Shown: piece by piece, positions 1 to 10,640 of the stretch
Layout: the number at the start of each line of letters is the position of its first letter
Numbering within the stretch: position 1 is the first letter of the stretch
Source of the DNA: Cinnamomum chago
Lineage: Eukaryota > Streptophyta > Magnoliopsida > Laurales > Lauraceae
DNA length: 64,000 nt
Assembly: GCA_038049695.1 (NCBI GenBank)
Contig: CP142452.1
Span: forward strand, 50,178,501 to 50,242,500
Reading direction: 5' to 3'
Program-made: the position numbers and the translations under genes
The notes under the pieces: model-generated
What the model was told of the DNA's origin: nothing
Seen by the model: the letters and a program-made list of their open reading frames with translations, nothing else
The model's database searches: none

Positions 1-325
1 ACGGAATTGACAATACAAACACAGTGATCACACAACTGTGACACTTACATAGCCCACGAAATACTGGGAGCATCTGAATCATGCCAGATTTCAGCTCGAA
101 TGTGGCATTGGTCTGAGGTAAGGTGATGCAGGACGGTTGAGTTGTCCTGGTGGGGTACATATAGTCCTTCAAAGTCATAGGTGGGTCCACTTGATCAGCC
201 ATCCTACTAATTTCTTCAAAGATGGAAGACTTTCCAACAATGGTTAAGGCTAATTCGGGCTCTATCCTTACTATCCTGTTACTCTTGCGTACCCACAGTT
301 TCTCTCTCTCAGGTCTAGAGCGCAT
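1..325 (-). CDS. gag: Gag N-terminus of Athila-like element (partial, runs off window)
   Basis: Open frame of 108 codons from an ATG at 325 to the window edge. Recognisable Gag residues are MADQVDPPMTLKDYMYPTR, TTQPSCI and FELKSGMIQMLP, typical of the N-terminal Gag region of plant Athila-like gypsy elements. Gag would form the virus-like particle in the cytoplasm. After FRGL (about position 50) the frame no longer looks like Gag, although it stays open. A strong 5' splice-site-like sequence, TGTAAGTG, lies exactly there (about 43-50), so either an intron begins there or the element has diverged. The start was chosen as the first ATG upstream of the conserved block. Confidence 0.6.
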   Translation of the reverse strand, partial: MRSRPEREKLWVRKSNRIVRIEPELALTIVGKSSIFEEISRMADQVDPPMTLKDYMYPTRTTQPSCITLPQTNATFELKSGMIQMLPVFRGLCKCHSCVITVFVLSIP

Positions 326-1190
326 GCATCGGGTTCAACCTTAAAGAAATGCAAGCCTAATCTATATGCGGGGCCCTAATGGTCTCATTAGATGATGCAC
401 AAGCAGTCAAGCACAAGAAATTATCCTAGGGTTAACCTAACTCACTAGACAGCTCCTAACTGGTTTGAAGAGTGCACTAAGGCCTCCAATCTGGTCTTAT
501 GAAGTCAAATCGACCAGGTAAGTCCCCAGGATGAGTGGTGGGGTCACAATGCACTTGGCAAGGGTCCCGCTTAAGAACCAAACTCCTAGAACAGAGACTG
601 CCACCTTTTTTGGTAGGGACAGGACTTACCTAGACATCGACTTAACCAAAGAGCGCAATTGGTGCAACCTTTTGTAGTCTTCATCCTAATGAGCTTGAGT
701 CCTATGGTCTCGTTTCTACTTGATTTTAATTAATGCTTAGGTTACTATGTGAGAGGTGGTTAAACCTAATTGGGCAAGGATCTGGTGATGAAATCCAGTC
801 CTTATCTAATTGAGGTAATTGCCCTTAACTAAGTGTGTGGGATCCAGTTTACTTGGTGTGTCAATCATACAATCATACTTGCTGAAATTTAAATCACCCA
901 AGCCCCACTTGTAAGTAAAAGATTCATGGGGTAAAGTTTAGAAACTCTTACAGCGGGCCAGCGCTTTTTTTTTTTGGCAAATTTTGCAATTCCGAGAGCA
1001 ATTTGTTATTAGCAATTCTGAGAGCAACTTGTTTGCTTAGAGCAAATCCACGCAGTTTCCTGTTTTTATGCAACTCTCCTCTTACCAAGGTAACGTATTC
1101 AAAAGAAACTCTTGTTAGTAAATCCTAAGTTCAAAAAAAAAAATCAACTCAAAATTCTATCTTATCCTAATTTAAAAAAATAAGAAAATT
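326..1190 (-). other. Leader of the Athila-like element (left part)
   Basis: No convincing reading frame on either strand. It lies between the gag ATG and the CACTA insertion point. It continues beyond the CACTA element at 18318, the two parts being joined by the ATT target duplication (1188-1190 and 18318-18320). A T-run at 966-975 and A-runs are the only notable features. Confidence 0.6.
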
Positions 1191-1735
1191 CACTACAACA
1201 AAACACAGTTTTGCCAACGCAGTTATTGCGTCCGGAAAGGTGGATTTTGCGTCGACAAAAGTTTTCCCAACGATTTCAGCACGTCGGCAATCACGTGTAG
1301 CCAAATCCATAGCCGACGCTATTTTAACTATGTCGGCATATCCCTGTACAATTGCCAACGCACTGCAACGTCGGCCAATACGTCGGCAAAGAGATGTGCG
1401 TCGGCAAAAAGTCAAACTTTCCTGATTCGACAACTATATTTGCCAACGCTGGTAGTGCGTTGGGAGTTCCTAGTAATTGTCGACGTTGGCAGCGCGTTGG
1501 GAATTCATAGTAATATCCAACGCTTGTAGTGCGTTGGGAATTCGTGGTAATGGCCGACGATGATTAAGCGTTGGGAATTCATGAAATAGCCGACGCTATC
1601 AATGTGTTGGGAATGCATGAAATAGCCGACGCTACCAATGCGTTGGGAATATATGAAATAGCCGACGCTACCAATGCGTTGGGAAATGCAACTTCGCCGA
1701 CGCGCAAATCACGTCGGGAAATGTTGTAATAAATT
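1191..1735 (+). repeat. CACTA left terminal inverted repeat and subterminal repeats
   Basis: Starts with the CACTA terminus. It is followed by about ten copies of GCCAACGC or GCCGACGC words in one orientation and GCGTTGGGAA words in the other. A 36-bp unit (AATAGCCGACGCT... GCGTTGGGAA...) repeats in tandem at about 1585, 1621 and 1657. In CACTA elements such arrays are bound by the DNA-binding transposase protein. Reading frames here are chance products of the repeats. Confidence 0.85.
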
Positions 1736-4700
1736 TTCTTTTTTGTAACGCACGCTGGTGGGTCGGGAAAGATTATTAATTTTTTTTTTAATTAAATTTT
1801 CATTTATCCCTGTATACCACAAAAAAAAATTTGAATACCTATTCAAACCACCAAACTTGATGCACAACCCAATTTAAAATAGATTCATTAACAAATCGAA
1901 AATAACATCCACAACCAAATATCCTACATCCATAGACCAAAATAAACCCACAAATCTCTAAAATACACAAATATTACTACTTGATAATTTCCAAAAATCT
2001 TTAACATATACAAATGTCTGTGATCAAAATAAAAAAAGTTATCCCTAAGAGCCCGCAGCCAGTACAATAATATCCAAAATCAATCTGCAAAACAAAAAAA
2101 GAACACCGTCAGAATACAAGTAGCAATAAACTAGCAACAACGCCCACGTACTTAGTCCGGGGCAAAAAGTAAGATATTACATTTTGAATTTATGAGATAC
2201 CAGAATTAATTATAAACATATAAGCATAAATTCATGCATATTTATATTTGGGCATCTTCCATATATTTGACAAACATATCAAATATGTCTGATTAGAAGA
2301 AGTTCCTCCCCACATCAATCTGCAATCTGTTTAGGTCAAAACACCTTACAACTCTCACAGTTTGAGAATAAAAAGTATTCCTCTACCCTAAACCCCAAAT
2401 CCTGAACCAAAAAAAAGATAAGAAAAAGTAATTGTAGATCAGTTAGATGTAAAATAGAGTTATTGTATTATTTTGTTACTCATAGTTATAATTTCTCAAA
2501 CTAATGATTGTAATTGACTTCCTTGTTGCAGTTACCATTACATTCCCACTTATGTATACATTCTTAACTGAATTACTATACATATCCATCTTAGCATGCG
2601 CAATGCAGTGAGATTGTACTGTCTATTTTATATGCTTAGCTTCTTTTCAATACCAATGCCCCAAATAACAATGCTTGTCTAACTGCCACCTTAATAAAAT
2701 TTCCTTTTAATAGAAGTGACACTATCTTATAATATATGTACTAGCTTGTCTCCCATTGGCCCACACTGCACTGATCTGATCCTTCTTATGATATCCTAAT
2801 CAAGCCTTTTTTTTAAGAACTTTGTAAGATTAATGATTTTAGAAGCACATTCAAACATAATTAATTAACTCATTTATGGGTTTATTCAAGATATACTTCA
2901 AAGAAATCAACATAAGAACTAATTTCAATACCTTTAATTTTGGGCGTAATCCCTTTACTACAGTTCTTGATTTCTGACCTGTACTCGCCCCTTGCTGTTC
3001 ATGACAAATTAAAACAGAAAAACATATTAGATACTGAAAAGATGTTAAAAGTTAATTTTTTGGTGCAAAAGATTTTCAGGATGGTTAGCAATAACAACCT
3101 GGCCCGTGGGCCCTCCTAAACCCTCACACTCACAAACCCCAACCAAAAAAATAAAAAGAGAATAAAAAAATAAGAGAAAGGAAAAGCCCTTCATCTAACA
3201 GCTAATAACTGTCAAACATTTTGGCTTTTAAATCAGAGGTTTAAAAGATAAATGGAAGATGCCCAAATAAACCAAACTAAGGGGCTGTTTGGAAACTATA
3301 GTGTAATTAATAAGAGTTAATTAGTTTAAGGTCAAGGATAGAAGTTATAATTTTTAAGTTCTTTTTTTTCTAATAAAGGATATATATTGACAAGAACAAA
3401 ACTACAAAACAACAGAAACTCCAGCCATCCTTATAAGAGGATTAGCCTGGATCAAGGTCTGAAGAGCTATCTAAGTATGTACACCCATTAGCCATATTTA
3501 CATCAGAAGAGTTGTTAAAAAAAAAAAACTTCCTATGGAGTGGTAGCTCTGGTTGAGAAAGTTCTTGCAGTCTGCTGCTGCTACTTGAAACCTGTTGGCC
3601 CACAAAAGTTACAAAAACAGGGGATACAGGGGATATTCCTTGCAACAGTCACTTCCAGATAATTGACTACTTCATAAGATCTATATCCTCAAAAGAATCT
3701 GACTGGAAGCATCGAAAAAGTCCCAGGGTGGCTTGCCCAGTGTCATTCTAAGCAATGGAGACAAAGTGGTGAAGGACATTTAGATAGTGGGTAGAGGGTC
3801 ACTACCTAAGCATAGATGGATAGCTTCATGAGAAATCTGAATAGGGGTGTGGAACAGCTTGGTTAAATTCCATGCAGGGATGGGTAAAGCTTCAATAATA
3901 ATGAATTGATTCAAGAGGAATTAAGTGTTATTAGACATACATGAAGACATCAAAGGAAATGTTCACTTGGGTGAAAGTTCAAAGTTTTGGTGTGATCAGG
4001 AACAAATAAATACAGTTAAGCAGTTGGTTCATTATAGTAAGTCGCAAGTTGCAACATTGCATACGGTTTTCCACACTTAACAATGAATATAAGTCCATTA
4101 CACTAATAAATATTCAATGATAACGCATAACTAGCTCCATGCATGTAAATTTAGGTGTTTCATCACCCACTCGTGAATATAGAGTTTTAAAAGCATATGT
4201 GGAACAATATCCTAGATATCCAGTAAGAGTTTATGAAGTTTGCAGTTACTGCAGTCTACAAAAGCTGGCATTACCTACAATCTAATGTATCTTAATTAGA
4301 TCCATGTCAAGACTTGAAACAACCAAGAAAGCACAAAAATGATTACTTGTATGCCCCTTCTGCATTTCTATCATTTAAGTTTTCATGAAAAAAAATATAT
4401 CATAAGAACATCTAATGCCAATCAAGATCAACACTACAAACATAATCTTGTCAGATGTCACTAGATAAATGCTAAGCTGAGAGTGAGATAACAGTCATTA
4501 AAGTTTTTCTGTAGAATCTAATATGATTAACTCATATTACATGATATTACTAAAATTAACATTTAGTTACTTTACTTCATTTTTCTCATATATATTATGA
4601 TACATATAATTTTAAGAGTAATAAATAATACATTTTTTCTTGTTTAGACTTTTCTTTCTAATAATATGTTTTCAATCTGGGCCTTTGTTGCTAGTTTATA

Positions 4701-7285
4701 AGCTAACTAAATATGATAGAAAACTAGACGTTATTATCAAAGAAAGCAAATAAAAGGACAAGTCAGTAACCATGAAAACAATGAAGACCAAATTCAATAA
4801 ATAAAAAGACCATTCGCACACAAAAATAAATAAAAGACAGAACAACTAATATTGTAAGGGTTCTTCCCAAGCAACACCTCAGAAGAGAACTCAGAGGCAG
4901 CGCTGAACAAAAAAAACCCCCAGCCAGTCCAGAAAAGACAGCTGAGCAATCTACTAGGAAGAGAACTAACTGAGGGACTAAGCTAGAATACAGGGGACTT
5001 GAATATTAGACTTGACAATAAGCTTTCGCTGCTTCTGAGAGGCCCATGACCGGCCTAACAGTAATCCACTCTCAAAACTTGATATCTGGGTAGAGGAATA
5101 AACTAAAGAGCTAAGTTCATCACTTGAACTGATTTGGGCCATATTTTATGCAGATCATGGGAAAATGCTAGTAGGCCTAACTGGGGTTCAATTGAAATCC
5201 GGTCACTGCCATTTTATTAATTAGGCCTATTCCACACCTCAAGGTTGTGGAAACTTACCCATTCAATCATAGGCTGGACCAGATAGCCAAATGGTCTGGA
5301 AGCCCATTTCACACTTCAATTTGTGCATTCAGCTTTCCATTCAACCCAAAAATTAGAACGATCCAAAGTACACTGCAAATGAAATTTCTCAGAAGGCCCA
5401 GGCCAAGTCCAAGGTTTTAGTTTATCATGTAATCATCATCATCATCAAAGCATTCTTGAATCAATCTTGATCAATTATTGGAGACTTTCTAACACCATCA
5501 ATGCATTCTTAAGCTATACTCTTGCACAGGACCCTCTCTAAAGTCTCTATTGCTTCTTTTTTGTTTGTCTGGACTTTGGACTGACATATGAGAAAATTAT
5601 GAAACACGGTGGAGTTGTTCTTTCTTCCATCTGGGTCCTAATTTTAAGTCCATTTTTTCAGCCTGGTGAAACAGCAGTCCATCTCAGGTCCATCAATTGA
5701 ACTAACAAATAAATTCCATTGTGTTATCTATGTTACGCTAAGCTGGGCCTTGTGTGTGGTCATGATGCAGATTCTATTTTTTTGTGTAGAATCTGATATG
5801 ATTAACTAATATTACATGATATTACTAAAATTAACATTCCATCGAGTCGAGTCGACTTGGCCAAGATAGGCTGAGTTGGTTCAGAGTTTCTAAATAATGG
5901 TGTCACCCAAACACTCTGGCACCAAAATATGTAACCGGGACTGGTACACGTCAGTCCATGTTGATCAAACTCATACATCAATTTGAGGTATATCCAAATA
6001 TATATACTAAGTTTATTTTCCACTCAACCTGTATTGACATCTGAATGGAAATGGTCTTATTTTCTGCTCTGAATCAGATTTATTTATTTTGAATGGTGTC
6101 TGCATCAGATTTGCCAACAGTATAACACTTGACATAAATACAGTGCTTCTTGCTTGTTGAGACTTGAGATCATGCATGGTGTGTTTTTTTCTTTCTTCTC
6201 TATTTAGTTATGATGAAGAAAACAGTGCCTAGTTTACAAAGTGTTAAAAAACATGGGGCTATCCTTGCATTTGTATTTCTTCCTCTTGCTAAATTCATTT
6301 ACGCAAGCCAAACAAGACATGGCGAGGCAAGAAATTGTTTCATATGTTAGTATCTTTTCATTTGTAAGACTTCTCCAAGATAATATAAGAAAATTAAAAT
6401 CATAAATATTATCAAAGACACAGGTGAAAGCAATGCTACTTGATCAATATCATTGGTTTGGTCTATTAAATATTCGGAGAAACAGTTGATGATCAAGTCC
6501 AAGCAATTGAGTATCAGAGGTAATTTACCTGAAAACGTTTCAGCGCAAGCGAATAGGATAAATAAATCACTTCAGGATTGTATAGTTCAAGATAATAAGC
6601 TGATGTGGTCAGCAAGCAGAGGACACAATAAGTCTTGCTCACAGGTGGAAGTGATTTGTAGTAACTGAATATATATCACATGTAATAACTGAATCAACAA
6701 GTGATCCAAATGGTCAAAATTACAAGAGAAGGAAGGACACAGCATGCAAATATGTTTAAGGAAACAGCATAGGAAAAAAATAAATAAATGAAGAGTATAG
6801 AGATTGGAGTTCTCACTCTCCTGGAGTAGACATTGAGATTTGAGGAGGGTGATGGAAAGGCCAATTGAGAACTGAAATGGGGTTTGTCCAAATTCATGAA
6901 ATTGAAGATTTAGAAGGAAGACTTTGGCTTCATTGACTCAGCTTGAAGTCTTCACTTCCTTGTAAAATCATGCTCAGCAATCAATGCTCACATAAGTGTC
7001 TTCCCACCCAAGTGTCATATTGTCCACCACAATTCATTTTGGAAGTAAGACTAGAATTCTTGGGGTTGTTAGTATGTAGGGAAAATGACTGAGAATACCA
7101 AGTTCAGCATTTGGAAGTAGGGAAAATGACTAGGTGGAGAATACCAAGTTGAGAAATGAGGAGAAACTGATATTGTTGGAGAATCCCTTTGGGCCACTTT
7201 ATTTTAATTTGAACGGAGAGACCCATGTGGCAGAAAACCATTTTATAAATGGGTGTACATACATATAAATGCAAGAAACCATTTT
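1736..7285. other. CACTA interior, no recognisable gene
   Basis: AT-rich sequence with short A and T runs and no long reading frame on either strand. Stretches such as 2700-2800 and 4860-5450 have the composition of plant introns or UTRs and could be captured host sequence, but no exon is recognisable. It contains a 54-bp direct repeat (4510-4563 and 5785-5838) and, just before the PEP carboxylase fragment, a region that may be intron of the captured gene. Confidence 0.5.
4510..5838 (+). repeat. 54-bp direct repeat pair inside the CACTA element
   Basis: TGTAGAATCTRATATGATTA... occurs at 4510-4563 and 5785-5838 with two mismatches, 1,275 bp apart. The interval has no reading frame. It could mark a small insertion with direct-repeat ends or a local duplication. 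No element end or target duplication could be recognised. Confidence 0.55.
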
Positions 7286-7684
7286 AAAGAAGACTTACAA
7301 GCCATGTACAAGGAGTGGCCATTCTTTCAATCCAATGTTGACCTTATAGAGATGGTGCTTGGGAAGGCTGACATTCACATCTCAAAGAGATACGATGATG
7401 TGCTCGTTTCAGAGGCCAGGAGGGGGCTCGGTGAAGAACTACGGGCCGAGCTCTTGAATGCTGAGAAGTACATTCTGGTTGCTAGTGGGCACGAGAAACA
7501 TTCAGAGAACAACCCAAGGCTGAGACGTTTGATTGAGAATAGGCTACCATATCTTAATCCAATCAACATATTACAGGTGGAGATACTAAGGAGGTTGAGG
7601 AGCGATGAGGATAATCATAAGCTTAGAGATGCATTGCTCATAACCATCAATGGGATAGCGGCAGGGATGAGGAACACTGGTTGA
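7286..7684 (+). pseudogene. ppc4-like: Bacterial-type PEP carboxylase C-terminal fragment captured by CACTA
   Basis: About 132 codons, open and ending in a natural stop, match the extreme C-terminus of phosphoenolpyruvate carboxylase (PEP + bicarbonate to oxaloacetate + phosphate, cytosol). Visible blocks are AMYKEWPFF, LIEMVLGKADI, LVSEARRGLGEELR, SGHEK, RLPYLNPINILQVEILRRL and ITINGIAAGMRNTG. The last four residues RNTG, rather than QNTG, are diagnostic of the plant bacterial-type isoform (PPC4 class). A full enzyme has about 1,000 residues or more, and no upstream exon (catalytic histidine or arginine motifs) is visible in the preceding 7 kb, so this is a gene fragment. Homology starts at KEDLQ (7286), probably an exon start. 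An ATG at 7253 gives a 143-codon frame but its first 11 residues look unrelated. It lies within the CACTA element, so transduplication is the likely origin. The frame being undamaged suggests recent capture. Confidence 0.85.
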
Positions 7685-8115
7685 TATTACTACTTTAAAT
7701 GAAAGAAGAGCTCCACATATAATGTTACGAGTTTGTATGGATTTTGTGCCGAATTCCACTGCCTATAACTATCGGTGGAAGACAGTTTCTCATGGAACAT
7801 GTAGAATTATTCATAGATTCATGGGATTTTTTTGGTCGATGAACTGATAACAGAGAACATTGAGATCACTGAAAAATTGAGCCATTGTTTCTGGTTGTCT
7901 TCATTCCATGCAATCAAAATAGAAAAATGAAGTTCCTTTATAACTTGTATAATAACTTCAATAAACATTAGAAGGAATGGTCTTGTTGCATTTTCTACAC
8001 TAGCTGGTGTACAGCTTGTTAAAAATAATGATTGCCCCATAATCAGGAGCATATTAACATTAAAATGTCGAGTTGTTAGTTTTATGTGGTATGAAGATTC
8101 ACCAGATGCCATGAG
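7685..8115. other. Downstream of the PEP carboxylase fragment
   Basis: AT-rich, without a supported reading frame. It may contain the 3' UTR of the captured gene directly after the TGA at 7682-7684. It ends at the target site (GCATG, 8116-8120) of the Sirevirus-like insertion and resumes at 16025. Confidence 0.5.
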
Positions 8116-8120
8116 GCATG

Positions 8121-10038
8121 TGAAAGTCCGCTATGGATCCTAACCCTAGAGGGGGGGGGGTGAATAGGGTGAGCTACTACTATGACCAATTTAAACCAAT
8201 TTTAACTTCTTAATAAAAACTAGTCACATGTGATGATTAACCATACAATATGCGGAAGCTAATACAAATACAATCACCACAAAGCATGCACCACAACACC
8301 AATGTTTATAGTGGTTCGGCCTCAATGCCTACATCCACTACCGGCTTGTGAATCCAATCACCCCACCGGATTTCCACTATGTATGCTTTTTCAAAGGCTA
8401 AGCAATAACCTATACAATGTTGTTTTTCTAGGCTCAACAACAACCTTACAATGTGCTTTTCTAGGCTAAGCAATAACCTTTACAAAATGCTTTTCTTAGG
8501 CTAAGCAATAACCTTACAAGATGCTTTTCTTAGGCTAAGCAATAACCTTTACAAATCAATAATTCTCTAAGGAAGTGTTTACTCAACACTCTAAGAGATT
8601 ACAATTTAAGCTCAAGTAAATTGCCTCTAAATAGGCAGATATGAAAGTGAATAACAAACTCACACAAACACTCTATGAATGCAAAGATGTATGCTTATGA
8701 GGTGTGTGTGTGATGACTTCAATCAAGTTTAAAATGAAGGCTCATTCATATGTATGCTCAAAGCAATTCAAAGTTTAAGACATATAAAAGATTTGAATGA
8801 AGTCTAATGCAAATCACATGTATGTTTTAATAACTTGTTTATGATATGAAAATCAAGAATTACAAGTTGTATGTAAAAGACTAACTTAGAACATGTGATG
8901 CATGTGCAATGTTGTTTTCAAAAACAAATAGATTTTACTAATGTTTAAATGAATGAAAACAACAAGCAAGTTTCAACCAAGACAAAGAATCATGCATGTA
9001 AAGAAAATCAAAGATTTAACCTAGGCATGATTAAGAAGGTTTTAAAGAAACAACTTGGATTGAAACAAAGTAAAGAATCCAATCTTAATTACATCAAAGA
9101 TTAAGAGAAGAATGGATTCATCACTTCATAGTTATCATGTACAAAAACATTTACCAATTACTTAAACAAGACATGAAAACTATGATTAACAAAAGGTAAA
9201 GCTTACTTGGTGGTTTAACTCATTAATCCAAGCTTTAGCTCTCCTAATGACCTCCTAGCCTTTCCAACTTCTTCCCCTTTGTTTGGCTCCAAAATGCTCT
9301 CAAAGGCTCATTTGTTCCAACACTTGAGAAGTTGGAAATGAATGGACTTTATAGGCAAAAAAAACAGTCCACGGGCTAGTTGTCTCGGTCGACCTAGAGG
9401 TCTCGGTCGACCGGGAAGGCATAACGGTCGGATTTTTGACCGTTGGAGGTTTCAGTTCAGAAACTGTAAAAAATACCTCCAGTTGTCTCGGTCGACCGAG
9501 ACCTGTGTCTCGGTCGACCGGCAACACTGCCGGGACACCCCATTTTGCAAAAATTCAATTTTTGCCTATTTGAAGGTATAACTATGGGGGACCTTTTGGG
9601 CCACTAAATCAAGCTAAAATACATGTTTTAGAGATATTCTAAGATGTTTAAAAACAAGGGAAACACAAAGCCTAAAATGATTTGAAACTTTAAACCAAAG
9701 GCTAGCTTGATTTGAAAAACTCCTTTTTCCAAAAACAATGCATACAAAAGTGATTCTTAAAGAGATGAATGTATGCAAGGCTTAAACCTAAATTCTAACA
9801 TGATTTTCCAAATGCAATGCACAATGAATTAGGTTTTCAAAAAGAGTTTGGGTTCTAAAACCAATGCATCCAAGTATAAAACCAAAACATGCATAAAACC
9901 AAAGCTTTTCCAAATCTTAAAAGCTATGTATGTATAAAACTAGATTTCAAGGGTTTTCTAAACCAATGCTAGTGTGTGAATACAAATGATGCCAATATGC
10001 AATGCATCCATCAAATTGCAAAAACAAAAGACCTAACA
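8121..10038 (-). repeat. 3' LTR of the Sirevirus-like element
   Basis: TG...CA ended, 1,918 bp; in sense orientation it runs from TGTTAGGTC (10038) to GGACTTTCA (8121). It contains a TATA box (9347-9353), palindromes upstream of it, the ACCACTATAAA motif (8305-8340) and a G10 run at 8151-8160. No coding potential: the reading frames at 9300-9581 arise from the palindromes. Confidence 0.93.
9347..9521 (-). promoter_or_regulatory. LTR promoter: TATA box with upstream SalI-type palindromes (3' LTR)
   Basis: The minus strand reads GCCTATAAAG at 9347-9356. Upstream in sense direction are four copies of a CTCGGTCGACCGAG-type word: 9384-9397, 9402-9415, 9487-9500 (perfect 14-bp palindrome) and 9509-9521. 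Between them is another inverted repeat, AACGGTC...GACCGTT (9423-9444). The arrangement suggests a cis-regulatory region just upstream of the transcription start. Confidence 0.7.
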
Positions 10039-10640
10039 ATCTCCCCCTTTGCAATTTGATGGCAACTTACTCATCATTGAAAAAACACACTTTGTCTTTA
10101 GCTCCCCCTAAGCTTGACAAGTCTTGAAATCTTCTTGGATGCTCCTTCTCTTAGCTTGGGCTCTTTGGCTCTTTACTTCACTCTTCTTGATGCTTGGAGC
10201 TTGATCATCCTTCAAGCTTTCTCTTCTCATCTTCCTCTTTATGGCCAAGCATCTTCTTTAGCTCCAAGCTTTCTTTCTTCTATTAGCTCTCCCCCTTTGA
10301 CCATGCCTCTTTCTCCCTTTGGCAAGGTATGTATTCTCTCCCCTTGTAGAAGATCATACACAACTCTCCCCTTTGGAAGCTTGGACTTTCTCTTCACCCT
10401 TTTGAGAACATGCATAATTTCTCCCCCTTTGCCATTAAATTGCAAAGGTACCTACACACATGAAACAATGAAAATACCATTAGTAGCACCTGTTAACAAA
10501 TGAAATCGAAAATGAAATTCATAACAGGTTATCATGTATGGAAGTTAGCTCTAAGGGCTCAAAAGCAATCCAAGGGTGAATTTGATCAACACTAATTCTT
10601 CCTATGAAGGTTTACACTCCCCCTCAATCCATTCTCTTCT
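10039..10640 (-). other. Multiple polypurine tracts next to the 3' LTR
   Basis: The functional PPT is at 10039-10052 (minus GCAAAGGGGGAGAT directly before the LTR). Further CAAAGGGGGAG-like tracts on the minus strand lie near 10102, 10286, 10310, 10338, 10365, 10421 and 10614. Repeated PPTs are a known Sirevirus trait. The same series is seen on the plus strand at 45770-46202 in the related element. The plus-strand frame 10114-10503 is the complement of these tracts. Confidence 0.75.

Noticed and set aside
3280-3300. GGGGCTGTTTGG, typical of hAT-type MITE ends
   Set aside because: No matching inverted end or 8-bp duplication found nearby.
6453-6668. 71-codon frame upstream of the PEP carboxylase fragment as a possible exon
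   Set aside because: No similarity to PEP carboxylase or any family I recognise; no splice-site support.
7253-7684. Complete small PEP carboxylase-like gene
   Set aside because: Only about 132 of roughly 1,000 residues, catalytic regions are missing, and it lies inside a transposon; treated as a captured fragment.
9300-9581. Two overlapping frames with SRSTET repeats, duplicated at 15281-15562
   Set aside because: They arise from LTR palindromes around the TATA box and have no start context or conservation.
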